Source: Arcuatula senhousia (lineage: Eukaryota; Mollusca; Bivalvia; Mytilida; Mytilidae). Taken from it: a stretch of DNA of 64,000 nucleotides. Of this stretch, positions 32,265 through 44,609 are shown one piece after another (within the stretch, counting starts at the first letter, position 1; each line of letters opens with the position of its first letter). The DNA is taken from contig OZ020305.1 of assembly GCA_963971305.1 (NCBI GenBank), positions 10,325,001-10,389,000 of the forward strand, written 5' to 3'. The notes beneath the pieces were generated by a model, which worked only from the letters and a program-made list of their open reading frames with translations, ran no database searches and had not been told where the DNA came from. Made by a program: the position numbers and the translations under genes.

Positions 32265-33825
32265 CACCAAGCAACCAGTAAAGATATAACTTACTGGAAA
32301 CTATCTACTCAAGATCCTTATCAGTATAACGACAGCAGATGGAGGCGCAAACAAGGACATGAAAACAAGACAAGGAAAAGCAGCATTCATTAACCTGAAT
32401 AATATATATGGACACCCAATATCATTAACAGGAACAGCAAGTTAAGAACCTACAACCGATGTATACTATCTGTCCTACTCTAAGTTGCAGAGTGTTGGAG
32501 AATGAAAGAGAAAGAAATTGGCAGACTATGCAGTTTTCATAATGGCATAGACCTGTATATTTACAGGTCTATGATAATGGTTGCCGTAGAAAAAATTAAT
32601 GAAAGATTTCTGGTGATAACATGGAGATGAACTAGCTGTGTAAATGAAAATGAAGAACCATGGATTAACTTGGGGAGAAGCTGATAAGATCGCACAAGAC
32701 AGACCATGTCAGGCGGAGAGGCCAAGTTGTTCTTGCACTTAATTTTGCCCCCGGGCATTAAAAGGACTAGGTTGGTATGACGTCATACCAATTACGGTCA
32801 CGTAACTAAGCTCAGTTTCTTAAAAACTTCATAAGATGTTTTAGAAATTTAAGTTGCATATATTTTTAAGCACATCAAGATCTATACGTTGAAAAAAATA
32901 GCTAGTGACAAACTTTAAACTCTATTGAATTGAAATTTCAAATTACCTCTACTGTCCCTCTACTAGGAGTCGTATGGTCCCTAAAAACTGATAAAAAAAT
33001 AACTGTTTTTGCTTTCATGATAGTTGGCAAACCGTAATACTGAAAAAAAAGTTTTGATTGCTAAAATATTCAGTTCAATGAGCTATACGCTTTACTGTAC
33101 TAAATTCAGCAATGCTTACTATACTTATAACTCTTCTGGGACAATGTCAAAAAGCTGATTTTGCCTTATTGCCTAAAAATCACTGAGGCAAAAAGCCAAG
33201 TGACGGCGACTCGGGCTTCTCGGAGCCTCTTGTTGTGACAATTAAAAAAGCATGTTAACCTACGTGACATAGTCGGAATATTTCGTTCTCTCTCTCATAG
33301 CCCAAAAGGTTTACTCATAGAGAAATTTCGAGTAAGAAAGCTTGTTTTTCATGACCATAAGTTCGTTTCGCAGAAGATTTTCATTATTGGGTCGATTTCC
33401 TTTCTTCGTATTTTCGAATCAATTTAATTATTTTACAATTAAACAAAAATATGAATAACTAAATATGATAGAGAGATTAATTTAGTTTTTATATTTAAAT
33501 AAAAATATTGTACATTTAGTACATTTGTACATTTTTTTACACTCGTCATGTGACTGAACAAGATGGCGGACGGATTTTCCAAACAAAACAAGCACATAGT
33601 ATTTTAAGGCAACTAAATAGTCTTACAGGTGGTATGTTCTATTTTTCACTGAGGAAGATTTTTTTTAGTATTTTTGTGATCATTTTCATCCACTTAAAGT
33701 CATTTTGTTTTAAATCTGGTTGTATTTTCTGAGTTTCAGCTCTTCTTCTTCTTTCTGGTTCTAGCGTCCCTTCAGTACTCGAAACGTCAGGCGTCTAACA
33801 ATTTAGAATTTTGAGTATATACATG
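32265..33825. other. Repeat fragments, no gene
   Basis: Includes the 28-bp hairpin CATAGACCTGTATA... at 32546-32573 and a 5'-truncated family A-like end at about 32870-33235, finishing GGCTTCTCGGAGCCTCTTGTT. A GAAACGTCAGGCGTC phrase at 33780 recalls a hammerhead 3' half without a 5' half. Confidence 0.45.
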
Positions 33826-33900
33826 TATATGCATTTGATAGTGGTAGAAATTTCAATATCTTAGTTATACTATGAGCTGAATTTTCCTTCAACGTCTGGT

Positions 33901-34443
33901 TTAAGGTTCATCTGTACCTTTCTTTAAAACATGGCGTTATTTTTAATCTATTTTCAGTATATGCACAGCCAAAACTGCACATAAAATTGAAATATAAAGT
34001 GTAGCTGGACCTAGATATTAAAAATTCTTACCTTTTCTCTATGAATTCTTCCCGAAAAAATCCTTTATTTTAGAGATCTCTTTTTTCTCCGCTTTTAAAA
34101 ACACCCGATTTAAGGCTAATATCACTTTCACCATTTCTTGTGGCCTCAAATTTCATGCAACTTTCAATAAGGGATTTAACTAAAAGTGTTCACCACGTTT
34201 CATGTAAGAGGCACAATAGGGATAGTTTGTCCTTTTTCAATTTAAAATCTGAACAGGAAAAAAAAGAGATCTTTATTTTTAATTAACTAAAAATGAAAAA
34301 TTGACAGAAATTGAATCAGAAATTACCATATCTAGGTCCAGCTATGCTTTATTTTATTATTTTATTGTAGTTTTTGTTCTGCATATACTAAAAAATAGGT
34401 AAAAATTTCGCTATTGTTAACGAAAGGTACAGATGAACCTTAA
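33901..34443. mobile_element. TTAA-site inverted-repeat element (family T1, copy 2)
   Basis: A 543-bp element flanked on both sides by TTAA, with termini GGTTCATCTGTACCTTTC and complement. Near-identical to 10717-11262. The sequence on either side rejoins into one that exists uninterrupted (reverse strand) at about 42505-42580, so the insertion site is verified inside this window. Confidence 0.9.
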
Positions 34444-35961
34444 CACGCTTGTTTTCCGGAACTTTTGGTGTCTTTTTAACACTTTTTTCTTTTGAAATTT
34501 CCAACGTCAATAAGCGCACAGTTGACTCCCAAGTAAAGCTAGTTTGATTTTATTTTTCCAATGTAAAAGTATTTCAATTCAGCGTATTAAAAACATTTTT
34601 AGAATCATTTAAGCTTGAGAAATATATAAAAATACAATGTACATTGCATCTTCAGGAGCGTTAAACTTGCCTCATATTAGTGTATTTATCATTTAAAAGT
34701 AGCATTTACAAATCAAGGAGAGACATATGAATAACTACACTCAAAAAGCAAACATTGAATTAAAGGTTATTTTCTAACACTAACTAACTTTTCATATTAA
34801 ATTATCACCTAATGATTAAGTATTCAATTAATATGCTGTTGCTGGGATTGGGAAGGCAGGAGGCCATAAGCCATTGGCACATTAAGAATGAAATGGCCCT
34901 CTCATCTCAATAGTTTATGAAGAATAAATGGCCCCATGAAAATATTGGTGAATGGTATTTTGCTTAAAATTCCTTCACAATCCCTGTTGTTGTTTCTTCC
35001 CTACAGTCTGTAGAGATCTGTGGAGGCATCAATCACAGATCACAGAAAATTGTTATAGCCAAGAACGGTTCACAGACAATGCTGTCATCACAGTTCACGA
35101 ACAATTGTTTGCCTGAATCACAGTTCAAAGAAAATTCAAATGGACGATTACGCATCACGAAATTACCCCATCATTACCTCATTATGAAACAACCTGATGT
35201 TTGATTTTATGGGGAAGTTGGGATATTTTTTCATCTTGCCGTTTTATTTTGGAAAATATTGATTTTTTTTCCTTGCTAACATGCACAATGTTTTTATTTT
35301 TGAATTTACTATAAATTTTTAAGCCAAAAACACCATCTTTTTTTTTTAATTCTAAGCGCTGATGGCTGATATATAAGATAACTTTTTTAAATCAAATTTG
35401 TTTAACATCTTAAGACTTCTTGATTCACTGTTAATTGTTTCTACCATAGAGACAAGTAACAAAAGGTTGAAAAGGAATGAAGTTAAATAACTGATAGATT
35501 TAATTATACTGCACTTCATTAAAATTGTGCTTGGGTCCATGCTTTTACACACCAATAAAACTACAAAATATTGCATTCAATGTATATATATTTACATTTT
35601 GTTACAAATATATAAATGTTTGCACAGATTAATTGATAAGATTGCACAAATTGCATTGTACATGTATATTTGTTTTTTTGAATTACTCCCCGTAAGTTGT
35701 TGTCAAGGTCCCACGTGCTGGTGAGTTTCATCAAGAAATTAAACTTCATCACCGAAGAACTATTAACCAATCAAAATCACCGTTATAATACAAAACAAAA
35801 GGAATGTAATTATTATCAGTTGAAAGTATTTAGCTACATTTAAGGAAACATAAAAGAAGATGGGCTAAACATGGGGTTAAGATTAATGAAAAAAACAACA
35901 ACAATAGTTTGAATTTTGTAGATATTATACATGTACATGCATCTGTAAAATATGGATAGAC
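34444..35961. other. Upstream region of gene B
   Basis: A+T-rich. 34910-35030 and 56340-56550 share phrases about GGCCATTTGCC, a dispersed repeat. 35525-35590 matches the right end of the element at 62053-62169. No TATA-box/initiator pair can be chosen with confidence. Confidence 0.35.
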
Positions 35962-36089
35962 ATGGACACTGTCTCATTGAAACCTAGAGATATCCTGCAT
36001 TATATATGTGACAGTGAAGAAGAGACATGGAAAAGGAGGGCTGCATCTGAGAATTCAGTTACTACTGATCTAGGATCTAATATTCTGAG
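35962..36089 (+). CDS. Gene B exon 1 (residues 1-42), candidate start
   Basis: ATG at 35962 opens MDTVSLKPRDILHYICDSEEETWKRR and the donor is CTGAG/GTAATA, phase 2. The frame stays open upstream to an acceptor-like TTTTGTAG at 35914-35921, so this may be an internal exon of a longer gene. Confidence 0.55.
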
Positions 36090-36374
36090 GTAATAACTCT
36101 TACTATTATAGACCTTATAAACAAAAAAAAAAGATTTTTATCATTCATGTCATTCATATTAACCTACCTCAACACACTATAAACAAATACCATTTTCTAC
36201 CAAATTTAAATGAGGAATGTGCAAATCTATACACGTTGCAATACTAGTTAGCAACGGCTTAATCTAAGTGATTACAGGACAAAGACTAAACAGATAATTG
36301 CCAATTTAAAGCCTAGATTTTCTTCATACAAATGTATACCTGATTCAAAAGTCCACCCGAGTGAATTTTATTAT

Positions 36375-36421
36375 TATACCCCCCGCAAACAAAGTTTGGG
36401 GGGGTATATAGGAATCACCCT

Positions 36422-36455
<34 letters not shown>

Positions 36456-37330
36456 CCGTCTGTCCACATACCTCGTAAGCGCAACTCCTCCCAAACCCCT
36501 TGATGAATTTTGATGAAACTTTACACAAAGGATGTACACCATATGGAGATGTGCATGAAGAATTTTGGTTGCTATCAGGTATCATTCAAGGGAGATAATT
36601 GGACTTAGACTTTTTAAACTTGGTGTTCAATGGGAGACCTCGTAAGCGCAACTCCTCCTAAAACGCTTGATGGATTTTGATGACACTTTACATGAAGGAT
36701 GTACACTATATGGAGATGTGCATGAAGAATTTTGGTTGCTGTCGGATATCATTCAAGGGAGATAATTGGACTTAGACTTTTTAAACTTGGTGTTCAATTG
36801 GAGACCTCGTAAGCGCAACTCCTCCTAAACCGCTTGATGGATTTTGATGACACTTTACATGAAGGATGTACACTATATGGAGATGTGCATGAAGAATTTT
36901 GGTTGCTGTCGGATATCATTCAAGGGAGATGATTGGACTTAGACTTTTTAAACTTGGTGTTCAATGGGAGACCTCGTAAGCGCAACTCCTCCTAAACCGC
37001 TTGATGGATTTTGATGAAACTTTACACAAATGATGTTGACCATGTGGAGATGTGCATGAAGAATTTTGGTTGCTGTCAGGTATCATTCAAGGGAGATAAT
37101 TGGACTTATACTTTTTAAACTTGGTGTTCAATGGGAGACCTCGTAAGCGCAACTCCTCCTAAACCGCTTGATGGATTTTGATGGCATTTTACATGAAGGA
37201 TGTTCAATATATGGAGATGTGCATGAAGAATTTTGGTTGCTGTCGGATATCATTCAAGGGAGTTATTTGGACTTAGAATTGTTAAAGCGGGGGGTATCCT
37301 CTGTGAGCTCGCTCACAGTATTCCTTGTTT
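36375..37330 (+). mobile_element. Family B Helitron-like element with five 167-bp units, in gene B intron 1
   Basis: Begins TATACCCCCCGC. GCGGGGGGTAT is its inverted match near the end, followed by the perfect hairpin CTGTGAGCTCGCTCACAG (37301-37318). A CTGT microsatellite lies at 36420-36465. Five tandem units start with CCTCGTAAGCGCAACTCCTC near 36471, 36638, 36805, 36972 and 37139. No protein. Confidence 0.75.
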
Positions 37331-37399
37331 TTTTTGGCAATGTCTTAATGAACATGGAAGTATTATGCATATAGATACATGTAGTTCTACATATTGAAA

Positions 37400-37540
37400 T
37401 GAGAAATGAATGTATGTGACACAGCCAACATAAACAAGCGATAATTTAAAAAGACCACAATGAAAAACAGTCAGCAGCCTTCAACCAGGCCAGTAGGCAC
37501 TGCTCTCTGTTTTGCGATTGGCCCAAGGTTTCTTTCTGTT
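37400..37540. repeat. Family E repeat, partial copy
   Basis: Shares the GACACAGCC...CAGCAGCCTTCAACCAGGCC...GATTGGCCCAAGG order with 26128-26415. It lies just downstream of the family B element. A GAGT microsatellite follows at 37884-37903. Confidence 0.65.
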
Positions 37541-38489
37541 TATTTTTATTTTGCTCTTTTTATATCCTAACAGAGAATGCAAGTGTATCAAAACAACTCA
37601 TGGGCTGTTTAGTAGCCTAGAGTAAGTATATGTATTAGAAGTGTGACTATGTTAGATAAATTTTAGGTATACTCTGGATTAAGTTTTTTTCAAGGGCTTC
37701 AATTTTCATGGTTATCTCTAAAAAGACATTTTGTTGTTGTTGGATTTTTGATTTTGTGGTTTGCATATGGTACTTGAAGAAATCAGTATGAATTATTATC
37801 ACCGCTCCCGGTACTTTGTTGGAATCTTATTTTTAGCCATAACATTATGATGATAAGCACTTTAAATCTAAAGTTCTAAAACTGAGTGAGTGAGTGAGTG
37901 AGTTGGTGTTTTAAGCCCGTGCAACGCTATATAGGTTATTTACAGGCGATGAACATGAAAAGGATGAGACAATGAACATGAAATGATTCTAAAACTGAAA
38001 AAATGGTCAACTTTAACAATGATGAAAAATAACTACAAATGTACTATATGGAGTCATTGCAGAACTTTGACTCAATAAAGTCTTGTTGAGCTTTTGTTGC
38101 TGAAGGAAGAAGATTGCTACTTGAAACCTCTTGTTTGTATTTTTCTATCATTTTTGTTTTTTTTCTATTTTTACAGTAGAAGAAAATGTTGTGTATCATT
38201 AACAAGTACTGGTGTAAAGACAAGCTTTAACAACTTCAGAGTGGCAAGTATAAGACAAAACTTTTTTTGCCAATTAATTTCCCTCAAGTGGCAAGTACAT
38301 GTACATGAATTTTAGGCACACAGAAATTGCAGATAGATTCCTTAAATAAGTAATAAATATACCTTTGCTATTTTCCATTTACTTGTGATAATATTGTTTT
38401 TCTGTAGAATTGAAATGATGTAGACAATTATTTTTATCATGAACAAATATGTAACAAATATTTCAAGCAAGTCTAATACTATATATTGG

Positions 38490-40113
38490 AAAAGTCATGG
38501 AACGAATAGTTTATAAACATGTTTTTAATCATCTGTCGAGTGACAATCTCATATACGAATACCAATCGGGCTTCCTGCCAGGGTTTTCTACTGTGCACCA
38601 ATTATTGGAGCTATATAGCAGCATACTTGATGGTCTTGAAAAAAAGAAACTAGCTGTTTTGTATTTTGTGACTTTTCTAAAGCCTTTGATAGGGTCTGGC
38701 ACAAAGGTCTGTTGCATAAAATGAAGGGATATGGAATAAATGGTGATTTGTTACTTTGGTTTTCTAACTATCTCTCGAATCGAAAACAAAACGTTATAAT
38801 AAAAAACTCGATATCACCACTATTAGGTATTAAAGCTGGGGTACCTCAGGGTTCTGTTTTGGGTCCCTTACTATTTATAATAAACATAAATGATATTTCC
38901 CACAAACTGACTTTGCTCACAAGATTGTTTGCAGATGATACATCATTCAGATTTTTGGGAAGTGACAACGAGCAAATACAGTCCGTTATCGAGCACGATC
39001 TAAATGAATTAGACCTTTGGTCAAAAAAGTGGCTCATGAGTTTTAATGCAAACAAAACAGAGGTTTTATTATTTTCAAATATTGAAGCTCCCGATCTGAA
39101 CTTTGCCTTAAATGGTCAAAGAATTCCCAATGTCACCTCCCATAAGCATTTAGGGGTTACTCTGAATCACGATGGTAAATGGAATAAACATATAGATAAC
39201 CTGATAACAAGCGCAATGAAGCATGTCAATATCTTACGTAAACTAAAATACAAATTGTCAAGATCTACCTTAGAAAGATTATACATATATCGTTTATATA
39301 AGACCGATATTAGAATATTCCTGTGAACTTTGGGATAATTGTGGCATAGTATATTCAAACAAACTTGAAAGTGTTCAATTAGAAGCAGCTAGAATCGTTA
39401 CAGGTGTACATATCTTTACTAACAAAGAACAGATTTATTGTGAAGGAGGCTGGGAAACCTTGAAAACTAGATGCGAACGTAGAAAATTACAGATGATGTA
39501 TACCATGGTAAACAATCTTGTTCCCCCATTTCTTTGTAGACTGACTCCCCCTAGTATTGGTAGCTTATCAAACTATCCGTTAAGAAATAGAGATGATCTT
39601 GTAATTCCATTTTGTCGATTATCTCTAACTACAGAATCATTTGTCTCATCTTCGATCAGAGATTGGAACAAATTAGAACCCTCTATATGAAATCTTCCCA
39701 ATATTTCAAAATTCAAAAAGGCTTTAAAAAACCAAAATTCTAGTCACTGTCCGTCTTTTAAATTACGCTCTTACGGGCCGAGAAAGTTAAATATCATATT
39801 AACACAAATGAGATGTGGCGCCACCTTCCTTAATTTTGATCTTAGCAGAGTAGGCATCGTGCAAGACCCTATTTGCAGATGTGGATATCAGCAAGAAACT
39901 CTCACCCACTTCTTTTTTGAATGTCCTCAATATGCGATAATTAGACGTTTACTATTTGAAAATCTATCGTTCCTGTCCCCTCAAACTTCACGGAACTTAT
40001 CTCTGTTTCTCACAGGCGATAACCATCTTTCCGAAATAGATAATATGAAAGTGCTGGATTATGTATTTGAATTTATCCTTCACTTCTATTTAGGCATTAA
40101 CACTAATGTCTAG
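38490..40113 (+). pseudogene. LINE reverse transcriptase remnant in gene B intron 1
   Basis: Pieces in successive frames read as one RT: VMERIVYKHVFNHL..YQSGFLPG (38497-38690), then a frameshift and GVPQGSVLGPLLF plus FADDTS (38712-39300), another frameshift near 39300, EAARIVTG and SSSIRDWNKLEP with a TGA at 39688, then a Cys-rich C-terminus (ICRCGYQQETLTHFFFECPQ) to 40113. At least two frameshifts and one stop inactivate it. It shares motif wording with the LINE at 2532-3783 but is more decayed. Confidence 0.85.
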
Positions 40114-40502
40114 GTATTATCTTATTGCCTAGGATTTAAGCTTAATGCCTAATTATACCTATTGCCTCTAACATATACATATATAATGTAGTACCACAGT
40201 GTTCTCCCCATGTCCTTATAGAACCCTGTCAATTTGATGCTATCAGAAGTTATTTTTAATATGATCAATAATTATTGTAATGCTATAATTTCAAGCCAGA
40301 AAATGCTTTTTTTATAGGAGAATATGAGTTGAAGATGTATTTAAAAAATTTCTGGGGAGAACACTGTACTAGCAAATAACTAAAGGAAAACTCATTAGCA
40401 GATGTAACAGTTGCACTTGTTTAGGTACAATGAATTGAAGGTCAAGTGCAATTGGGTGTAACATTGATGACACTCTATTTTCTGGTTTTGATTTCAGGTT
40501 AG

Positions 40503-40534
40503 AAGTGATGACCATGATAATGGCTTGGAAGAAG
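40503..40534 (+). CDS. Gene B exon 2 (residues 43-53)
   Basis: A 32-bp microexon. Acceptor AG at 40501-40502 (in CAGGTTAG) is chosen over the CAG four bases earlier because only it keeps phase 2 and gives RSDDHDNGLEE. Donor GTAAAG, phase 1. Confidence 0.6.
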
Positions 40535-40902
40535 GTAAAGGATTAAAACAGTACAATTTTTAAGTGATTGTAATTCAGACAGCAAATATTAAACTGTTAC
40601 AATAAAACTTCATCAGATATTTCACTTTTGAGGAAAAAAATAACTAAAGCATTTGCTTTAAGGATTGTATAAACATGTCCTGTAAATCAATTTTTATCAA
40701 GAGTTTAACTAAACTCATATTAATGAGGATTAATTTACCTTAATTCTTGCAATTTAGCTCTTGATACTTGTAATTTTAGTTGTCTTTTCCATTTTATTGA
40801 CAGGAGCATAACATACTACATTTGTATTACTTGTGGTTTTTATTGTCTCATAACATTTGCTTTATTTTTTTTCTTCTAAACATAGAATATTTTTTTATTC
40901 AG

Positions 40903-40961
40903 GTGCCATGGTTAAATCCTCTTTTGACACACAGCCACTGTTAGTTGAATTAGATGCAAAA
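40903..40961 (+). CDS. Gene B exon 3 (residues 54-73)
   Basis: Acceptor TTATTCAG. The donor AAA/GTAGGT is preferred over the GTACAT four bases later because it leaves phase 0, which the next exon needs. Encodes AMVKSSFDTQPLLVELDAK. Confidence 0.65.
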
Positions 40962-41543
40962 GTAGGTACATATATCTCATTCAATAGCAATAAGTTTTTT
41001 TAGAATTGACGAGGAGTATTTGTACATGTCCAATAAGTTTATGCTAAATTCATATCAAATTTTAAAGTGGAAGTATGTTTTAACATTCAGGTTAAAATGA
41101 AATTTTCTGGCGAACTATATGCTGTAAACATGGTAATTTTTGCAGGGTGATATTCTCATGTTTTTGTTATGTGGGTTAAAATTCATGATTTTTCTTATTC
41201 TTTATATTCTATACTGAAGGAATAAATCATTCAATTGAGGAAGCAAAGGTATCAATGGGGCATCTGAATGTCAAAGTTCGAAAGGGCAGAGACAAAACCA
41301 GTGAACACAAACAAGGACAGGACGAAAAAACAAACAACATATAAAACATGGAATCACAAAAAGTACTGAATATCAATTAACAGATTGATATTTAGGGATA
41401 TTTTTGCAGATATTTTGTGATTAACCTCCACACCAAACTTTCCACTTAACAGTAAACCACAGTATCATTGAATTAGATCAAGATGTTTCTAAGCTTGAAT
41501 TTTACATTTTGCTATTTTTATTTGTGCAATATGTTCTTGGCAG

Positions 41544-41659
41544 GATTTTCGAGTATTCAGATATGCCTACATGTGTGCTTCATACCCCGTCCTTGGAGCT
41601 CCAGACCCTCCTTCACCACAGACTCCGCCCTTGACCCCTCCAGACTTAGGAAACAACAG
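41544..41659 (+). CDS. Gene B exon 4 (residues 74-111)
   Basis: Acceptor TTGGCAG, donor CAACAG/GTAAGA, phase 2 out. Encodes DFRVFRYAYMCASYPVLGA followed by a proline-rich run ending PPLTPPDLGNN. A different frame is open through this exon into the intron and is not used. Confidence 0.7.
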
Positions 41660-41902
41660 GTAAGAGAATACCTTGGTATTTTATTTAAGAATATTTTCAT
41701 TACTTTTCAATGTAATATTTTGTATTTGAATAGGACCAGTTATGAGTTATTTGCGTACTCATTATTTTTACAAATATTAAATCAAGACATTTTAAAGTAT
41801 TTTGTTCAAGTCATAAGACATGTAAGCTATTTCTAGAACTTGACCTTAACATGTAGTTTGAGAACTTTTCATCAATACAGAGTATAAGTGGTATAAATAA
41901 TA

Positions 41903-42114
41903 TACTGTGAATTCATTTATTTTCGTGGATACTAATTTTCGTGGTTTGATAGAAACTAACAAGTTCGTGCATTCTTAAATTCGTGGTTCTGAAGTCTGCA
42001 GTATAGAGATCAATTTTAAATTTCCTTTTTGTGGGGTATCAAATTTCGTGGGTCAATGCCACCCACGAAAACCATGAAAATTGATACCCCACGAATAATA
42101 ATGAAACCACAGTA
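41903..42114. mobile_element. 212-bp inverted-repeat element with TACTGTG ends
   Basis: TACTGTGAATTCATTTATTT...TTCGTGG at the left is an imperfect inverted match of the right end (CCACGAATAATAATGAAACC ... CAGTA). A shorter relative sits at 46931-47093. This TACTGTG/TTCGTGG pattern is familiar from bivalve introns. Confidence 0.75.
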
Positions 42115-42499
42115 CCATAAATTTATGGTTATAATTAGTAAAACATATGGACAGTATTCTAGGAATTTTTTTTAAGAGGTTTATATGTAAAAAGAATCTT
42201 AAAGATTTCCTGGAAATTTGAGTTGTAAATTAGTGTAAAAAATTGGGATGATTATTCAGTCCTCCATAGGTATAATCTTTCAATAATATGAGGCAGGTTT
42301 TTTAACCTGTGAGGCTCCCGAAGTTAAAACCTATCTAAAATCATTTTATAAGCATAAATAATTGTTCAAAATGTTAACAGTGCGATATCTATTCTAAAAA
42401 ATATATTCAAAAATAAAAACAAACTAGCTTTTCTCGTGGGTCACATATGCACTTGATGACGTTCGAAATTTTTCAAAGCAAAAAGCTGAAAGTTTGGGA

Positions 42500-42600
42500 A
42501 AACAAGCGTGATTTACCGGACGTTGAAGGAAAATTCAGCTCATAGAACAACTTAAATATTGACATTTCTACCATTATCGCTCCCTTCGGGAGCTTATTAA
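42500..42600 (-). repeat. Uninterrupted relative of the family T1 insertion site
   Basis: Reverse-complemented, this segment matches 33835-33900 and then 34444-34465 continuously (CCTTCAACGTCCGGTAAATC then ACGCTTGTTTTCC). This is the pre-insertion arrangement of the site occupied at 33901-34443. Confidence 0.8.
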
Positions 42601-42650
42601 TTTAACAGAAAGACAAGTAAAAGAAAAATATTATAAAAATATAATTTCAG

Positions 42651-42849
42651 GAGCGGATTTGCAGGATTTAGAACACAGATAAGTCAGACCAAATCAGAGG
42701 GCGATGTTATTGATGAAACATCAGTTGTACCTGCGGAAACTCTCTTTGAATTACTCAGACGAGTGTTCAGACTGAGTCAAAATACTTTCTACGAATATGA
42801 AGTGTACATTAGGAATTTATATGGGAAGAAGGATGCTGAGCCAAATAGG
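42651..42849 (+). CDS. Gene B exon 5 (residues 112-178)
   Basis: Acceptor AATTTCAG. Encodes SGFAGFRTQISQTKSEGDVI and a helical stretch ETLFELLRRVFRLSQNTFYEYEVYIRNLY. The donor AGG/GTTTGT is weaker than its neighbours but gives the needed phase 0. Confidence 0.7.
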
Positions 42850-43111
42850 GTTTGTTTTGTTATTTAAAAAGAATGAAAAAAAAAGGAAAAGAAACTGTCA
42901 GTATTTATACACAATTTGTTTACCAGTAATTTGCAGCCTAATCTTTTTTTCACAATTTCAGTCTGTAAATTTGGTTTACTTTTACTTTAAACTTTATTTT
43001 ATGAATAACAGATTGGTCCATAAATTAACCCACATTTAATCTTAACCTGTTAGTTTACATGTACTTATTCTCTTAAATAAAAAAGCGTGTTTTTTTTTAC
43101 AGGAGAGTTTA

Positions 43112-43200
43112 CTTAGAAGATAATGATATGTGGAATCAGTGTAAATGACACAACCAACATATATGTGGTGATTAAAAAAAATCTGTGATATTATAAAAAC
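43112..43200. repeat. Family E repeat, short copy in intron 5
   Basis: ATGATATGTGGAATCAGTGT and ATGACACAACCAACATA match the start of the family E copy at 26128. Confidence 0.5.
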
Positions 43201-43312
43201 ATGAAGAATACATATAGTTTTAAAGCTCCTACAATTTGATTTTGTGAAATTCATATAAATTTACTCCAAATCTGTTCTTTTTCAGTTTTGATTGTTTATT
43301 TCTATTGATCAG

Positions 43313-43393
43313 ATTTTAGCAGAAGAAATGGTTGGTCAGCTGGTATCTCTAGAGAACAATAACAACCCTTATTACACTCCTAAAAATTTTATG
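43313..43393 (+). CDS. Gene B exon 6 (residues 179-205)
   Basis: Acceptor TTGATCAG, donor TTTATG/GTAAAT, phase 0 on both sides. Encodes ILAEEMVGQLVSLENNNN followed by PYYTPKNFM. Its 3' end and donor are copied three more times downstream (see next entry). Confidence 0.7.
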
Positions 43394-43419
43394 GTAAATA
43401 TCATTCATAAATGGTAAAA

Positions 43420-44440
43420 AATCACAACAACCCTCATTACACTCTAAAAAAATGTTATGATAAATATCATTCATAAATGCTTAAAGTAATAATAGATAAA
43501 AAAATCTTAAAATTTTTAACAGTCTTTTTAAGCTTTAAAAACATAAATTGTTAATAAAAACTTTTATTAAAGCTACAAAAAGTCCATTAAACAGTGGGAT
43601 TTTTGCAGAATTTAACAAAAATTCCCGAGTTGTATAATGCAAATTAGATGCATACGACCCGAATTTAAACTCACTCAGAAGTGCCCGCGCAAGCCCATCT
43701 AAAAATACTTTAGGAAATTGATATAAACAAACGTGGTCTGAAAGGGTATGTTCTGCATATGGCTTTTGTAACTGTTTTGCTTTTTCCTTACCCCGTTCCC
43801 TTTTAAAATGATATCAATATCAAAAGAAAGTGGTTTAAAAACACCCCCCCCAATGAGAATCTTATGTCATTGAATTAATCGAGTTTCCACGTTTTCAATT
43901 AAATAGGCCCATTTAATATATAGCACGATAAAAGGAAAACAGGTAGGTATGTGTTGTTATTATTTACATTTTGAACACTTTTTAATCAGTATTTCATAAT
44001 AGCGGAAAGGTTTTACTTGGCAAATAAAGAAGATATATGAAATTATATTAAACCCAGAGCTTTACATGCTCTTACTTCAAAATACATTTTTGTTTGTTTT
44101 GATATGTTCGGTAAAATTCAGAATGTTGTTCAAGAAAGTTTATAAGTGGCCATTGGTATCAAACTTCTTTAAAAATCAGCTAAATTTCTAGCCGGTACAC
44201 ACACATTATCAAAATTTTCGTCTTCATAAAAGCGCGAAAGCTCTAATTTTATGTTTATGCAACAGTTAAGTGATTATTTTTACATTGCAATTTTTCCCCC
44301 AAAACTGCTTTATTATTACTTTAACAACAACAACAACCCTTATTACACTCCTAAAAACTTTATGGTAAATATCATTCATGAATGCTAAAATAACAACAAC
44401 ATCCCTTATTACACTCCTATAAACTTTATGGTAATGGATA
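43420..44440 (+). repeat. Three duplicate copies of exon 6's 3' end plus donor, split by an insertion
   Basis: The exon-intron edge (AACAACCCTTATTACACTCC through the donor and CATTCAT) is repeated at about 43422-43482, 44328-44390 and 44396-44440 with a few substitutions. The 43.4-kb copy has TGATAA in place of the GTAAAT donor. The two distal copies keep ATGGTAA. An 834-bp element at 43491-44324 separates the copies. Confidence 0.85.
43491..44324. mobile_element. 834-bp TTAA-site insertion (TTAAAGTAATAATA ends)
   Basis: TTAAAGTAATAATA at 43491 is repeated inverted at the right end, so TTAA marks both borders. It sits inside the tandem copies of the exon 6 edge. Removing it restores the expected repeat junction (AAATGC-TTAA-CAACAAC). 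No transposase is recognisable. Confidence 0.75.
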
Positions 44441-44609
44441 AAATGCCAACAAACCAAAAGTTCATTATTTTATTCAGTGAAAATAACTAAATTTCTAATG
44501 TTGCAGCAAGTATTCTGAAGTCAGTGGCATAAAATAAGCCTTTGTATACAGTCATCTTCATATTTCCATAATTGTAAAATACTCTTTTAAGTATTTACAT
44601 TATAATAGA

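Noticed and set aside
33765..33800. Possible hammerhead ribozyme around GAAACGTCAGGCGTC
   Set aside because: No CTGATGA or stem II in front of it, and the loop of stem III is missing. At most a relic.
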